Assembly (NCBI RefSeq): GCF_003369915.1
Contig: NC_046677.1
Coordinates: forward strand, 31,638,913-31,702,912
DNA length: 64,000 nucleotides
Direction of reading: 5' to 3'
Origin: Drosophila miranda
Lineage: Eukaryota > Arthropoda > Insecta > Diptera > Drosophilidae
Shown here: positions 13,787-26,392 of the stretch, one piece after another
Layout of the letters: the number at the start of each line of letters is the position of its first letter
Position numbering within the stretch: the stretch's first letter is position 1
Notes under the pieces: model-generated
The model's input: the letters and a program-made list of their open reading frames with translations, nothing else
Told to the model about the DNA's origin: nothing
The model's database searches: none
Made by a program: the position numbers and the translations under genes

Positions 13787-16175
13787 TTAATACCAGGAGT
13801 GGTGATAGAACGGCTGCGGGGGCATCGTCGCGTAGTTGACCTTCGAGGGCGATGCGAAGGCGGCGGCATTGAAGTTCTGCGGCATGAAATGCGTCGAAGA
13901 GGTGGGCGGATAGTGGGGATGTCCCGCTCCGGCATACTGTGGATGGTGCGCATGCGGATGCGGATGTGGAGCGTGCCCATGATGCGATCCGTGCGGATGG
14001 GGATGGCCGTGAGCATGATGCGAATGGGAATGCGAATGCCCCGTGGCCGTGGGATATGGGGCATATTGCGGCGTGTGCTGATACGGATGAAACATTTGAT
14101 GGGCGGCTGCCGACATCTCCAAGGCCTGGCTGGTGGAGCTGGTCGAATTCAAAGAGTCTTCCGGGGAGAGCGGGGCGTTCGGGCGCAGGCTCTGCATCGA
14201 GCTCCAGCTGCTGTAGAGCTGAGGCTGTCCCGCAGCTGCGGCGGCGGCCACCAGATCAGCGGCCTCCACTTTCAGGGCGGCCGACAGTTCCTCACTGCCA
14301 CCGCTGGCATTGATCAACGACTGCGAGGACTCGCCGGTGGGACCGGCTCCACCCACAGCCGCAGAGAGGCTGTTGGGTGTTGGCGGCAGCTGACCAAAAC
14401 CGGAGGAGACGGACTCGTTGGGACTCTCGTTACGTGGCATTGTCTGATGCGGCTCAGATTCAGTGCTGTAGACGGAGGAACCCACTCCAATGCCCACTCC
14501 CAAGCCCAGTTGTGTCTCATAGCTGGGAGTGACTCCAGAGACGATGATATTGCCGGAGCCTGAACCGGAACCGGGAACGGAACCAGCGTTGGCGCTCGAT
14601 GGCATGATGTAGCTGGCCGTGCTGACGGCACTCGGATTGTAGAACTGGTGGTGATGCGGTGGTGTTGTGGCCGAGTTCAGGGAGGATAGGGTCAGGCTGG
14701 AGCCGGGCGAGAGGTTGCTCCCTACCGCCGTGGCCGTTGGGGCTGCGGTGCTGTAGAAGTCGTACTGCTGCTGGTATACGGCTGCCGCTTCCATGCTAGG
14801 CATCATTGCCAGGGGCGCCATGCTGGGCACGCTGGAGGGTATGGAGACGGACGGCATAGAGGAACCTACTCCGGATCCGGGGCCGCCCGAGACGGAGTTG
14901 TGCTGCTTGCGGAGGCGTGCCCGGCGATTGCTGAACCACACCTGGATGCGGGCCTCGGTCAGGTTGGTGCGCTGTGCGAGCTCTTCGCGGGTATAGATGT
15001 CCGGGTACTGGGTGCGCTCAAAGGCGCGCTCCAGCTCGTCCAGCTGGGCGGCGGAGAAGGTGGTGCGGCAGCGACGCTGCTTGCGCTTGAGGGCGATCCC
15101 GGGCTCGCTCTCGCAGTCGGAGAGGTCGTCGTCGGAGGGCTTGTTGTTGTTGCTGTTGTTGTTGTTGTGGTGGCCCGACGAGAGGTCGGAGCCGCAGGAG
15201 CTGGACGGGGCCTTGTGGTGGCCGGCGGAGGAGGAGGACGGCGACAGCTCGCTGTCCAGTGGGGCATCGCGGCCGCGCACCAGGCGCGATATGGCGGACA
15301 CGGATGGGGCCGTGCTGCGGTCACAGATGCCCTCGCGAATGAGCTTCTCGCGTATCTCCCAGGAGAACATGCCCGGGTTGGTGCGCTTGTAGTCCTCGAT
15401 GCGGTTCTCGATCTCGGGCGTGGCGATCCTCGGCTTGGATCCCCCAATCACTCCCGGGCGTATCGAGCCGGTCTCCTGGTAGCGGTTCAGAATCTTGGAC
15501 ACGCATCCATGGGAGACGCGCAACTGGCGTGAGATCACGCATGGCCGGATGCCATCGGCGGCCATCTCGACGATCTTTAGACGTATATTATTTGGCAGTG
15601 GACGTCCGTTGATGAATACTCCGCCCAATTGATTGACTCGTCCTTGGCCGCTGTTCATGTCTGCAAAGGGAGAGGCGGGAGGGAAAGTTAGACAATTTTC
15701 CAAAGATAGTTTCCAATTTGCCAGGTAGGAGGCTGCGCGTGTCACGACCGTAGCCACTTGATTTACGACACCTCTCGCACAATTGACTTCCAGGGAAGGG
15801 GAAAAGACAGTCGGCAGTCGGAGCGAAGGTCATTCCGTCTCAACGACGCGCGACTCTCCCGCCGAGAGCAACTAATGGCCATTAGTGAGTCCTTGGAGAG
15901 AAGATGGACTGTACGATCTGTTGATCGCTCAATTTTCGAACCGTTGAAGGAAAGTCCGAACTCGACCCCTCAATACCGAGGGACTGTTGAACGACTGTTT
16001 CATCTCTCAATCTTCGGAGAAAAGAAGGACTGGACATCTCAAAGCTTTGAAGGACTGTTCGATCTCTCAATCCCCCAAGATGCCTTTCGGATGATCCAAG
16101 ACACTTACCTTGCATAGTGGAATATCCATTGAAGAAGGGTCTGTGCATTGCGGCGGCAAAGGCGGTTACAGTCAT
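13787..16175 (-). CDS. prd: Paired: Pax3/7-class pair-rule transcription factor
   Basis: Two exons, 16175-16109 and 15660-13787, give about 646 residues (D. melanogaster Prd is about 613). The 23-codon first exon begins [19 protein letters not shown]. It splices at AG/GTAAGT into CTTTGCAG/AC, producing the [16 protein letters not shown] junction that opens the paired domain (about residues 27-154, with [12 protein letters not shown] and [10 protein letters not shown]). A paired-type homeodomain lies at about 210-270, with [19 protein letters not shown] and [12 protein letters not shown]; Ser at homeodomain position 50 is the Prd hallmark. After Ser/Gly/Ala-rich sequence comes a His-Pro-rich PRD repeat, and the protein ends PFYHHSWY. 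Prd is a nuclear factor that activates segment-polarity genes and gooseberry, and later acts in head and male accessory gland development. The homeodomain sequence and first exon separate it from gsb and gsb-n. Asn and His runs are longer than in D. melanogaster. Confidence 0.97.
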
Positions 16176-19100
16176 AGTTTCAGTGGCTCCCAGTGGCAAG
16201 ACCACAAAATGTTTTCCCGGAACTAACCGGCGTGCTCTGTTCCGAATTTGATTGCACTTTCTTTCGATTTTCGACACTTGACAATCGATCAGAGCATTAA
16301 GTGAGTGTAGCAAAATTATAATTGGCGATTTGTTTCACTATTTCGATAAGCATAGCCACGACACTGGCTGGTGACGGAGGCAACGGCAACAGAGGCGAAA
16401 CGAAACGCAAGACGAAGACGAGATGTGGTCTGACTCGTTGCGCAGTCTGGGCCTAACTGACTTCACCAGACGAACGGCGGCCAAGATCGTTGCCTTTCTG
16501 TGAAGAAGGCGACGGCGACGGCGACGACGACAGCGGCAGCCAAGATGTCAGCCATCTGGCAGGTAAAGCAATACGCGGACCAATCGCCGCTCGCTCAGCC
16601 CTGGCTTCTCCCTCGCACTCGTGCTTAGATCTCAAACCAGCCAGCACGCCATCCCGCTCTTTGGGGGCGTCTCAGCAAAAGCAATTGTAAAGGCGGGAAT
16701 GAGTAGCAGAAATTGAGGGGGTGTACCATATTGTCATATTCCAGCCTGGTTCTTCTGTTGGTCATGGCACCAGTCCTGGGCATAGTTTTTCATGAAGAGG
16801 GGTTCCGGGTCCCACTTTTACCCTTGGAAATCAAATTAGATATTCAATGGAACGCATAATGCAATCGAGTATGCATTAAACAGTTTACAAGCGTAATATA
16901 TCCTTTATTGATACCTCATTAGCGCCCTCAATTTATATGCTTCCAGGCCTCTACCTGTCCGACAGTTGGCCACGGCTTCCGGAACCGAACAAAGACCCAT
17001 CGGACTTGGATCGAACTACTCAAGGAAGCTTCTTTTCGGATACGAAGGAACGAAATGCTTTTAAAATGCTGTTGCAGAGACATTCTAGGGGGAAGCAATG
17101 GATACATAGATGAAAGGTGAGACGAGATAGTACTTCCATTAGAATATTTGAATGACGACGTGGATATTCTTAGCATGGAAATTTTGCTGTGTTGATCTTT
17201 TTAGTCCGGTTTTTTGTTAGGATATGAAGGATTCCTAAAGTTTGTAGAGTGGGTTTTGAACATGCAATAATCCTGATAGCATAAAGTCGAGATATTCCAT
17301 AAGAAAATATAAGAATGAAGAAATGGACAATCTATTTGTAAAAGATTGGGCTTAGATTTGATTCGAAAAATCATGGAATTATTCAACAGTACGAACACTA
17401 AAACGGTTACTAGAAATATAAATCAATCAATTAGCTTTTCAGTTCATATTCGAAAAGGAATCGAACTCAAAGTGATGATCTGACAGGTTCTTCTTTGAAG
17501 CGAAAACTGTTCCCATGCATATGCCTTACCCTAGTCGTATCCTAACCATATCCTTGTCACGCTTTTCTCTCCGTACTATTATGCACCAGTGGACCCAAGC
17601 TGACGGCTGATTCAAGCTGCTTCTGGTGGCCAGTCTTTGGGCTTCGTGTGGGTTTGATTAATTATGAAATTTCACGCAACAGAGACCCCTCGAAAAGGTT
17701 AAGTAAAACCGCTGGAAAAGAAAGCGAACCGATGGCTGTTGCAACCACTGAAACACACAAAAACCATGGAACAATGGAGGAGCGCCAAGAGTTTGAAGAA
17801 TTAATGATGGGCCAGGGCCCGGGTCGGGCCCCAGCTGAAACGCCAGCGAGGAAATTGGCCCACAGAGACGTGACGAATCCCGCATCCTCCTGAGAGCCAG
17901 TGAGCAAGGATCAAGGACAACGGAGGCCGCAAATCAACAAAAGATTTGGGTTTCTACTGCTCGGTACGGCTGCCCGGTGGGTTTTTGGTTAAGCAAACCC
18001 AACGGGAGGAGTACCCAGTACGGAGTACGGATGTGCAGGGTGTGCAAACATTTACGCCTAGCAGGAGACCCAGGACGACCTTGAGCCACTGACCTTGGCC
18101 AAAACAGGAAGAAGAATTGGGGTACGCGGCGCCGCAACTGCCGATCAATCCTATTCCGTTTCCGATACGGCGTTGATTTCTCGATTTGGCCAAACAATGA
18201 GCACTGAAAAGGCCACTCATATAACGCTAATTTTGCGCTATCAACGCGCAAAATGTCCAGCATCATCATAGGGATCGGCTCTGCAGCAGAGCAACAGGCC
18301 GAGTGGAACAGGGAGAGAGCTGCGAGCGCGGTATGAAAATGCAGAAAACAGTAGGAGGCAGCGGTGCCATAAACGCTGCGAGCCAGCTTCAATCGCATTT
18401 CCACGAACGGACAGGACGACAAGCGGAAAAATGAAAACACGTCCATGCAATGAATAAAGATTCTAAGAGACTTTTTATGATGCCATCCAGGGTGCTATGA
18501 ATGAAAATCATACTCGTGATCGTTGTCTCAGTCCTCAAAGCCAACTTTCGTCCAGGCCCATATCCATACCTGGTATATCGTCTTTGAAAGGATCGTGTGA
18601 TCAATCAATCTGTGCAAACGATCCTATTAGCCAGGGGAATGGGGGAGCTCTTAACTCCTCCCTCTTTGTTATCAACCCTCCACATTTCCACCTGCAATCT
18701 GTTGATAATTGTTTGGCTTCGCCCTCATAACCTAAAAGATGGAATAACAAATTCCATTTCTTGGCAAACTTTCAAACCTTCTAACATACATATGTGGGTT
18801 CGATGGGTAGATTACTCACAAGATCTTTTGATTCTTTCTTCATTCAAATGTAACATCCTTTAAATGCAATGAAACTCCGCGTGATCACATGGTTTGATCG
18901 ATCATAAACAACTTGAACTAAACTTAATTTTTGCTTTATAGAGAGCTTTTAGTAAGTATCTCCCAAGTCTTGAAATCTCATCTGATCATCATTCTTGCAT
19001 AGTTCTTTCCAACTTTGTGTTTTTGCTTTTTCCTCTTGATTTCTGTAGCTGTTTCTGTTTGGCAATCGATTCGCTTTGGGCAAACGTAATGTGCTCTGTT

Positions 19101-22100
19101 GTCACACATTGGAACGGCCTTGATTGTTTCCACGTTCCCCTGCTTCTAATGTCTTTATCAGGGGTCTCTAGCTTTGTTGTTTTTTTTCTCTCGGTCTTGT
19201 TTGCTGTCGTGGATGCCCTGCCATGCCTGCCTGTTGCTGTGCAACGAATTTCCATGCAGACCACAGAAGGCGAAGGCGATCTTTCCAACCGACCACTCAA
19301 CGGGTGTCTGGGATGCTTATATAATGAACTATTTAGAGCCATAATTTGTAGAAATTAGGGAACTTAATTTAACATGCCAGACCTTTTAACTTGTCCCATA
19401 CGTGATCTCTGTGACAGATACGAATAATGCTCAGAACTTCTGTCCAAGTCTATCTGTTTTTCAAGAGGTGCCAGATTCTGTGAGTGATCTTCCATTATGT
19501 TTGAGTGTTGATGTTTCTCTATAGATTATATATGAATTTTCTATGTACTAATCGTCACATACCTTTAATATGTTTCAAAATCTAAGACTGACCAAGCAGC
19601 TAAAGTAATTATTCAATTTTCTTTTCTTTTAAACTTTTAGCTATCCCTTAAATATGGAAACTTTTTTTCCGATCCTCAAGTTGAATGCTGCAGCAGTTCT
19701 ATAAATGATCTTAAGGAATCTGCTAATCTTTTTATTCCAACCTTGACTTAAACATTGATCCGCCTCTTTGATCCTCAAGCTGGCTGCTGATCCTCAAATA
19801 TTTCCGTTGGCTCAACCAGATCAGACCAGGCAGGCGGCGATTGACTTTTCGGGTAATCCTTAGTAAGTTTTAGTAAATACGCGTCTCGATATGTAGGCAG
19901 AAAGGCTGCCCCCTGGTCACTGCCCATGCCTCTGCCCTAAGCCCTGCAGACACACATATTCTACGAGTATCCTTATGTGTCCTTATAGTTCCAGGGAGCG
20001 ATTGTAAAACGAAATCCCCGCTAAAGCATGCAAACAAATAGCACCAAAGTGCGAGATTAAAGGGAAAGTCGCACCAGCTTAGTGCCGGAGAGGAGAGCCA
20101 CTGGAGGGAGATCCTAAAGATCGCCAGTTGACTTTTTCAAATATTTTGGAAAAGTTCTCAAGTGTTGATCTGTAGCTGGGCATGATTAAAGCGGATAATC
20201 GCATTACAGTCCAACGTTTTATTGATCAACATTTGTAAACGATTTTCCATGTGGACGAGTTAAACCGGGGCATCGCCACCCCAGGTAGTCCATCCAGCCC
20301 ATCGAAAAAAAAGAAAAACAAAAATGCTGCGGCTTAACGCAGCCAACGCCCATCGATAGGATGGGCCAGGGGCGATCCAGCTTCTGCGAGTGAGGGTCTT
20401 TCCCGATCTGCAGGCGGCGATCAGCAGCAAAGCGAATACGATTAACCCTTGCACTTGGTGGCAGCCGAGCGAACCTGGTCCATGTTCAAGTCCTCCATGA
20501 CAGTTTAGCCGGGCTAATTGAAGGCATTAGTTGTTTGTGGGTCACGAGCTTGGGTTGGCGTTCCCGAGAAATGGCATTGTCTGCAAATTAGCATATTTCG
20601 TACGAGTATAACGCATCGCATTTCGATTGAAAGGAACTCCTCGAACTCTGCCCACAATCCAGTGGTCGGTTCGCCGCAGAGTCTTGGTCAGATTCGTCAT
20701 GGCTGAGACGACGCATTGTCTGGCGGAAATTTTCGCTGACTCTTGAAGGGTGATTCCCGTTTCCCGATTACCGATTCCCGAGGGCCAAAGGGGAGCCCCT
20801 GCCACATACACCCACTTTTAAGAAACTCATTAGCCTGGGGCCTAAACAAAAACAAAGCCATCCAATCCAATCGACTACTAAACGCTGTCGGCACACATCT
20901 GAGACCCGGAGGCCAACAAATTGATCATTAAACAGAAGGCGCAAAGGTAGGCGCAACACATCGTTGTCCAACAGCAGATCAGGAGATCAGCATCAGGGCG
21001 AGATCAAACATCTGGAGGCACTGAACTGCTGTGCTCTGGCTCTGGGTCTGGCCTGCAGCAGGGCTCTGAAGAAAGTGATGAGGCGCGGCGATCAAGCCAA
21101 GACGTCAACAAGATTAATTTGTTTTCCTGTCGGCCGTCAAGGGGCTTCCACCAGCCATCCATCAGCCAGCAACCTGTTGTCCCGAACTCTTGCTGGCTCG
21201 CTTGCGCCCGTCCGTCCGCTTTCGGGAGTTCGTTCTCTGATTTGTAATTGCTCTGCTTTGTAGCCGATTGTTGTGGATCATCATCGATCGTGGACGGATC
21301 CACCGTCCACTCACCATATACACATCATTAGCTAGCCGTCGAAGATCACAGCACACAGCACTCCAAAAAGTAGGTGGCACTTTTCTCACATCTTCGTGGG
21401 TTTCGATTATGTAGTTTGTTGGACCTGGTCTTGGATCTGCGGCGGCGTTTGTCCATTAGCCACGCTTCGCATCGGATATATGCGAATTTAAATAATATTA
21501 TTCAATTGTTTCATTAATCAAAGGCCTTGGAGCTGCGTTTTCTTTATTTGCTTCGAGAAAATGCAGTGCACACACAGGTTAACACAGATCTTAAGATCTT
21601 AACTTAAGATAATTTAAGCTGAGGTAATATTTTTTCTAGTCATAGAAAATCGATCGTAATCTGTTTGTGTTTTCCATATACTTTTCATATTCATATTTTT
21701 TAAAAGTTCGAATAGAAATTTCTATTCAACTGATCGCCTTTATGCTTTGTCTATAACTATTAATGAGCATTGGATTTATCTTAGTCAACAATTTAAAAAA
21801 TATAAATAGATATGAAATATTTCGTGCTCTAAATATGACTTTAAATGGTAATTTAAGATTAAGTTAATCCTAACAAACTACCAGAATTGATTCAATTTCG
21901 ATTTCCAGAATATAAGCATTTAAACTCTGCCGAATTGCCAGGATCAATGATCAAATTCTTCTGATCTTTGAGTAGATCTAAGAACAATCCATAACCCCTA
22001 GCATTTAGATAATAAATAAAATGTAGGCCCATGGTTCTCTCCATCAGCTACAAACACAAAAAATTGACTCAAAAAACTTGACATGCCAAATTGATCAAGC

Positions 22101-24400
22101 AACATGAAAAATAAAAAATATGTGCAGGCCGGAATAAAAAGGCAGCCATGGCGAATCGCATGGGGCGGCTGCAACCGAAACGCACACTTAATTTCCGTTT
22201 AATCAAACAGAACAGAAAACCAGGGGCAGCAAACAGCAAATAGCAGCCCACATCATCTGGAGCAGACGGCCCAATCTGGCCCGGCCGCCGCCACCGCCGA
22301 CGCCCGGAGTCACGACAGACGCAAGGGCTCATTTGCATGTGGGGAGCGAGCGTTAAGCGCTTTGATGGAGAGCGATGGTGTCAGAGCATGAAGAACTCAG
22401 TGCCTCATTGCGCAATACCGAAGGAGATGCGGCTGGGAATGGGGATGGTGATGAGGTTGAGGATGAGAAAGAAGTTCTTTAGGGGGTGACTTGAATTTCA
22501 AAGGAAAACTGGGAGTTTTCCAGGAAAACATTGCAGGCCCTGTAATCGCAATTTGTATGGCCTATAGTAAATATATCAAAAGATAGCGTTGACGATGATC
22601 TGTGATCCTGGGCAGACACACGCCACGACCGCGACCTGAATGGTGGTGCTTATAAAACCGCAATCATTGCCATTACTGAACAATCGCGAAAGTCCATTAT
22701 GGCATGATCAATAGCTCATAAAATTGCGCCTCTTCCACCTTCTTTCGCTGGAAGGATGCGGAAAAGTCGGAAAAAATAAATATATAAATGCTGCGATCAG
22801 TGACCGTGAAATCGCAGCCAATATATGGAAAGGTTATATCTACACAAAGTTTCCAAAAAAAGATGTGCAAGAAGGAAGTAAACTCTGTAAAGAGAAAGAG
22901 AGACAGAAGGAGATGCTGATGCGCATTTTATGACGGTAAAGACGACCAGGACCAGGACCGGGTCCTGAGTTCCGTTTCAACACTCTTCCTGAGAAGCATA
23001 GCGTGCGCTGGTGCCGACCGAGACTCAGGTAAACTCGCTAAACTCCAAGCAACCGATTATATCCAAATAAATAATTTTATGACAAACCTCTTGTTCATTA
23101 AAAATTATGTCAAAAAAGAGCAAAGGACCATCCAGGTTTTGTATATTGTGATCAGCCGTATGGGCCAATACCACATTGTGTTCTATCGAAAGGGTTTTTA
23201 CGCTTTCGACTTTTGTTTTTGACTTTTTGACGGTTGTCTTGACTTTTCGAACCGTTTAAGTTCCAGGAAATCTTAAAGATGGTATATTTTGCCGTTGAAA
23301 AATGGTGAGAAAATATGTTTTCCCCTTTTTGACAAAATAAAAAAGCTCAAATGTTTTACTATAACACCCTAAATCCGTGCTGTAGCCCAAAAATAAAACA
23401 CTAAATTATGCATTATTTCAACTGGAGCTCCGCCCATGCTGGGCACGTTCATGGAACCCTCAGCAGTTCAGTTCATACGATATCGTCGAAAACTCCGCCC
23501 CAAATGGAAGAATGGAAGTACACATTTTACCACAATATGTACTTCGCTGCGTGGGCGTGCCGAATCGTGAATTCGTTTTGCTCTTTCGGTAAACTAAACT
23601 GTGCGGTTAAGGCAGAAAAACACCCAACCCAAAACCAAACCAATTGACCATATGAGATGAATCGAAAAACTAGCCAGGAGAGATGACCTTCGTGCAGAAG
23701 AGAACACTCCGACCGGCTTTGACTCCCTACTGCAAAAACCCCTGTGTCCTGGGTGTGGGTGTGGGTGTAGCGTTCTGGTTTTAGAATTGGTCGCGCCTCG
23801 GCGTAACCTTGATGGATTTGTTGACTTGGTGATTGCTTGCCCCTCACCGCTGCGATGCGCTACGCTGCGATGCTCTACGCTGAGCTGCAGTACGAGTATG
23901 TGCGGTTTGGGTTTCTGGTCGCAGTTTTGGTCGCCGATCTTCATGGACGCACAGCAAGGTGCTTGTCCTAGCATGTTTGTGTTTCGCAGAAGAACCGTAA
24001 ATATTTTGGGTGATTATTTTAGATAATCTTCGACTAATGTCCTTGGATTGTTTCATTTTGTTACCGAGTTTTGCACAAATATCTACAGTCCTAATGTTCA
24101 ATGTTGGAAACTTAAGTAACACAGAATAAATTCAAATGTTTAAAAACCTATACAACTTCAGGGCAATCTGTTTTCTTTATTTGAAAGGACCCAACCCTTT
24201 TGTTTGGTTTTTCTGTAAAATTGTTTCTTATTATTATTATTATACCCGTCATTTATTAATTTACAAGGAGATATAAAAACACGTTGATTGTATTTCTGTC
24301 CCGCATAATAATTACACATTTAAATTTGAATTTGAATTTTCAACTGCCGTTCTGTCAGTAAATTGAACCGGCGGTATATTTACGGTTGTTTAAGCCTTGT
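16176..24400. promoter_or_regulatory. prd: Gene-free upstream flank of prd, likely containing stripe enhancers
   Basis: About 8.2 kb lies between the prd start and the repeats before Pex19, with no supported gene on either strand. In D. melanogaster the cis-regulatory elements driving individual prd stripes lie in several kilobases 5' of the gene, so this is the expected location. By eye there are scattered Bicoid/K50-like GGATTA/TAATCC cores, Kruppel- and Hunchback-like A/T runs and CAGGTA-like sites. At this length such short sites occur by chance, and no individual enhancer is claimed. Confidence 0.5.
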
Positions 24401-24407
24401 TTTAGCC

Positions 24408-24904
24408 AAAATACAATAAAAGCAAGGCCTAAAAACTAGTCAATCTTAAAGAAAATTTATTCCTCAATGGCCTAAAATTATGTGGGCAGGGCTAAATGTT
24501 CTATATAGCTAGTAATATTCCACGGAATATCACAAAACGAGGAGTATGTAAAATATAACTTTAATTCGTCAGTATATTTACGGTATATTTTTAACATGAC
24601 ATAACGGTATATTTTGGTATATTTCTAAGGCTTGGACGGTATATTTTATCGATAAGTATTTTATTTTATTTTATTGCAAAGTATTTTATTGCAAATACGT
24701 TGGTGGTAATTTCATTTTCAACGTAATATAGAAATGCAATAAAAGCAAGTATTTAAATTAAACCAGTCAATTATGAAATACATTCATTAATCGGATAAAA
24801 TGATGTGGGCATGGCTAAATATTCTATATAGCTAGTAATAATCCACGGAATATAAAAAACGAGGAATATGTATAGTAGAACATGAATTCGTTAGTATATT
24901 TACG
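24408..24904. repeat. Two diverged direct repeats upstream of Pex19
   Basis: Copy A (about 24408-24594) and copy B (about 24730-24904) align along their length. Both contain AATAAAAGCAAG, then ATGTGGGC.(A/T)GGCTAAAT, then CTATATAGCTAGTAAT, then CCACGGAATAT, ACGAGGA.TATGTA and finally GTATATTTACGGTA. The intervening sequence is rich in GGTATATTT motifs (about 24580-24645). The second copy abuts the Motif 1 promoter element of Pex19. This looks like a local duplication of a promoter-proximal module rather than a recognised transposon, since no terminal repeats are seen. Confidence 0.7.
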
Positions 24905-24916
24905 GTAAAAGTCCGC

Positions 24917-24925
24917 GGTCACACT
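24917..24925 (+). promoter_or_regulatory. Pex19: Motif 1 (M1BP) core promoter element of Pex19
   Basis: GGTCACACT, the Ohler Motif 1 core typical of TATA-less housekeeping promoters in Drosophila, lies about 63 bases upstream of the Pex19 ATG at 24988. No TATA box is seen between them, so the transcription start should fall close to this element. Confidence 0.7.
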
Positions 24926-24987
24926 GCTCCCAACCCCCTCCCCACGGAAAATTAGAATTAAAAGATTTTTCTTTAATTTTTTACACA

Positions 24988-26156
24988 ATGTCTGAGGAAA
25001 AGCAAAACGGAGATGACTTAAACGACCTGCTGGACAGTGAGTGGATGGCCCATTTGGAGCCGCATTGAATTTTGACAAAATTATGTAATGCTCGATTTCA
25101 TGTTGAAATTTTCTCTCGGCAGGTGCTCTGCAGGATTTCGACAAAAGTGGTAATAAGAAGGAGAAGGGCAAGGCCACCGATGCGGCAAGCGCCGAGGTCT
25201 CCGAAGGTTCCGAAGACCCTGATGCATTTTTCATGTGAGTCACGGGAGTCTGCAGCAACTTCTGTGCTGCTGCGCGATGTCATGAGCCAACTTTTGAACT
25301 TTGTATTCTCCAATTGCAGCGAGCAGGCCAAGGTATTGGCCGACCGCATGAACACATTGTTCGGTGGTCCGGATACGCCCAGTGGGGATATTCCACCGTT
25401 GCCGCAGGACCCAGATCAGATCATGTCTGGCTTTAAGAAGATGGCCGAGGCAGCCGCATTGACTTTGAGTGGCGAGAACTCGGCCACCGATGAAGACGTC
25501 TCCAAGTATTCAGACAGCATTTCGCAGGCCCTGAAATGTCTTCAGGAAGGCACTGACAATCTGGCAGCACCTGCCTCCGAGAATGACATTGCCAGCATGT
25601 TTGGTTCCTTAAATCTGGATGGTGTAAGTGTGGTCTGAAGCCTAAGTCAAGTGAAATCAATCATTATTCAAATTTTTAGAGTGGCGCCCCTGATGGCAAC
25701 ATGTTCCTACCCTTCATGGAAAACATGATGCAGAGCCTGCTTTCGGCTGAAATTCTACTGCCCAGCATTAAAGAGATGTTGGAAAAGTACCCCAAGTACC
25801 TCGAAGAGAACGATGCCAAGCTATCGGCTGAGGACAAAGAGAGGTTGGCTAGACATTGATTTAAATGTTCATACAATTCTAAACGGTTACATGTCCCGTG
25901 TCTCCCTAGGTACCAAAAACAGATGGAGCTCTACAAGGTAATCGAGGGCCACTTGCAGTCGGAAAAGCCCGACGATTCGGCCACCGTCAAGCGCGAGAAG
26001 TTCCGTGTGGTTCTGGACGATATGCGAAAACTTCAAGACTATGGACAGCCACCAGCTGAGATTCTGGCCGAGATGGGTGGTGATCTGCCGTTTACCGATC
26101 CCACAGCAGCTATCGCCGGTGGCGGTGGCCCAAATCCCCAGTGTCCCACCATGTAG
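24988..26156 (+). CDS. Pex19: Peroxin-19, peroxisomal membrane protein import receptor
   Basis: Five exons (24988-25036, 25123-25234, 25320-25623, 25680-25843, 25910-26156) give about 291 residues, close to human PEX19 (299). It begins MSEEKQNGDDLNDLLDS, the acidic N-terminal region that docks on Pex3. The helical C-terminal domain contains DIASMFGSLNLDG and MMQSLLSAEILLPSIKEML and binds peroxisomal membrane proteins. It ends GGGGPNPQCPTM: CPTM is a CaaX farnesylation box, as in vertebrate and yeast Pex19. The protein is a cytosolic chaperone and receptor that delivers membrane proteins to peroxisomes. All exon joins keep phase and use GT-AG borders. Intron retention would terminate soon after exon 3 (GGT/GTAAGT). 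It converges with RPF1, with 236 bp between stop codons. Confidence 0.95.
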
Positions 26157-26257
26157 GTGGAAGAGAAGGTGCAATTTCTTTTGGAACACTTTCTCCGTAG
26201 TGTGCCAATTCGGTTAACTGTTGAGTGTTGCACATTTTTAGGATAAGACTTTGTATT

Positions 26258-26263
26258 TTTATT
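26258..26263 (-). terminator. Poly(A) signal candidate for RPF1 inside the convergent intergenic gap
   Basis: AATAAA on the minus strand, about 130 bases past the RPF1 stop at 26393-26395. The Pex19 transcript must also end in this 236-bp gap or run into RPF1, so the 3'UTRs of the two convergent genes are likely to overlap. Confidence 0.45.
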
Positions 26264-26392
26264 ATTTTCTGTATTTCTGGACAAAACAAAATGTCAATGT
26301 GGTGGTCTCCTCAGATGGTTATCTCTCTTGAGCTGAGAAATTTTTTTTTTATTTTATGTTCTCTAAGCTAAATACAAAGAATCGAAATACAT

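Noticed and set aside
13616-14563. 315-codon plus-strand frame rich in Met/Arg/Gly
   Set aside because: Antisense of the His/Pro and Ser-rich Prd C-terminus; its Met-Arg-Met repeats are the complement of His/Pro codons.
14900-15532. 210-codon plus-strand frame opposite the prd homeodomain region
   Set aside because: It is the GC-rich antisense shadow of the paired and homeodomain exons and shows only low-complexity Val/Ala/Leu/Gly sequence.
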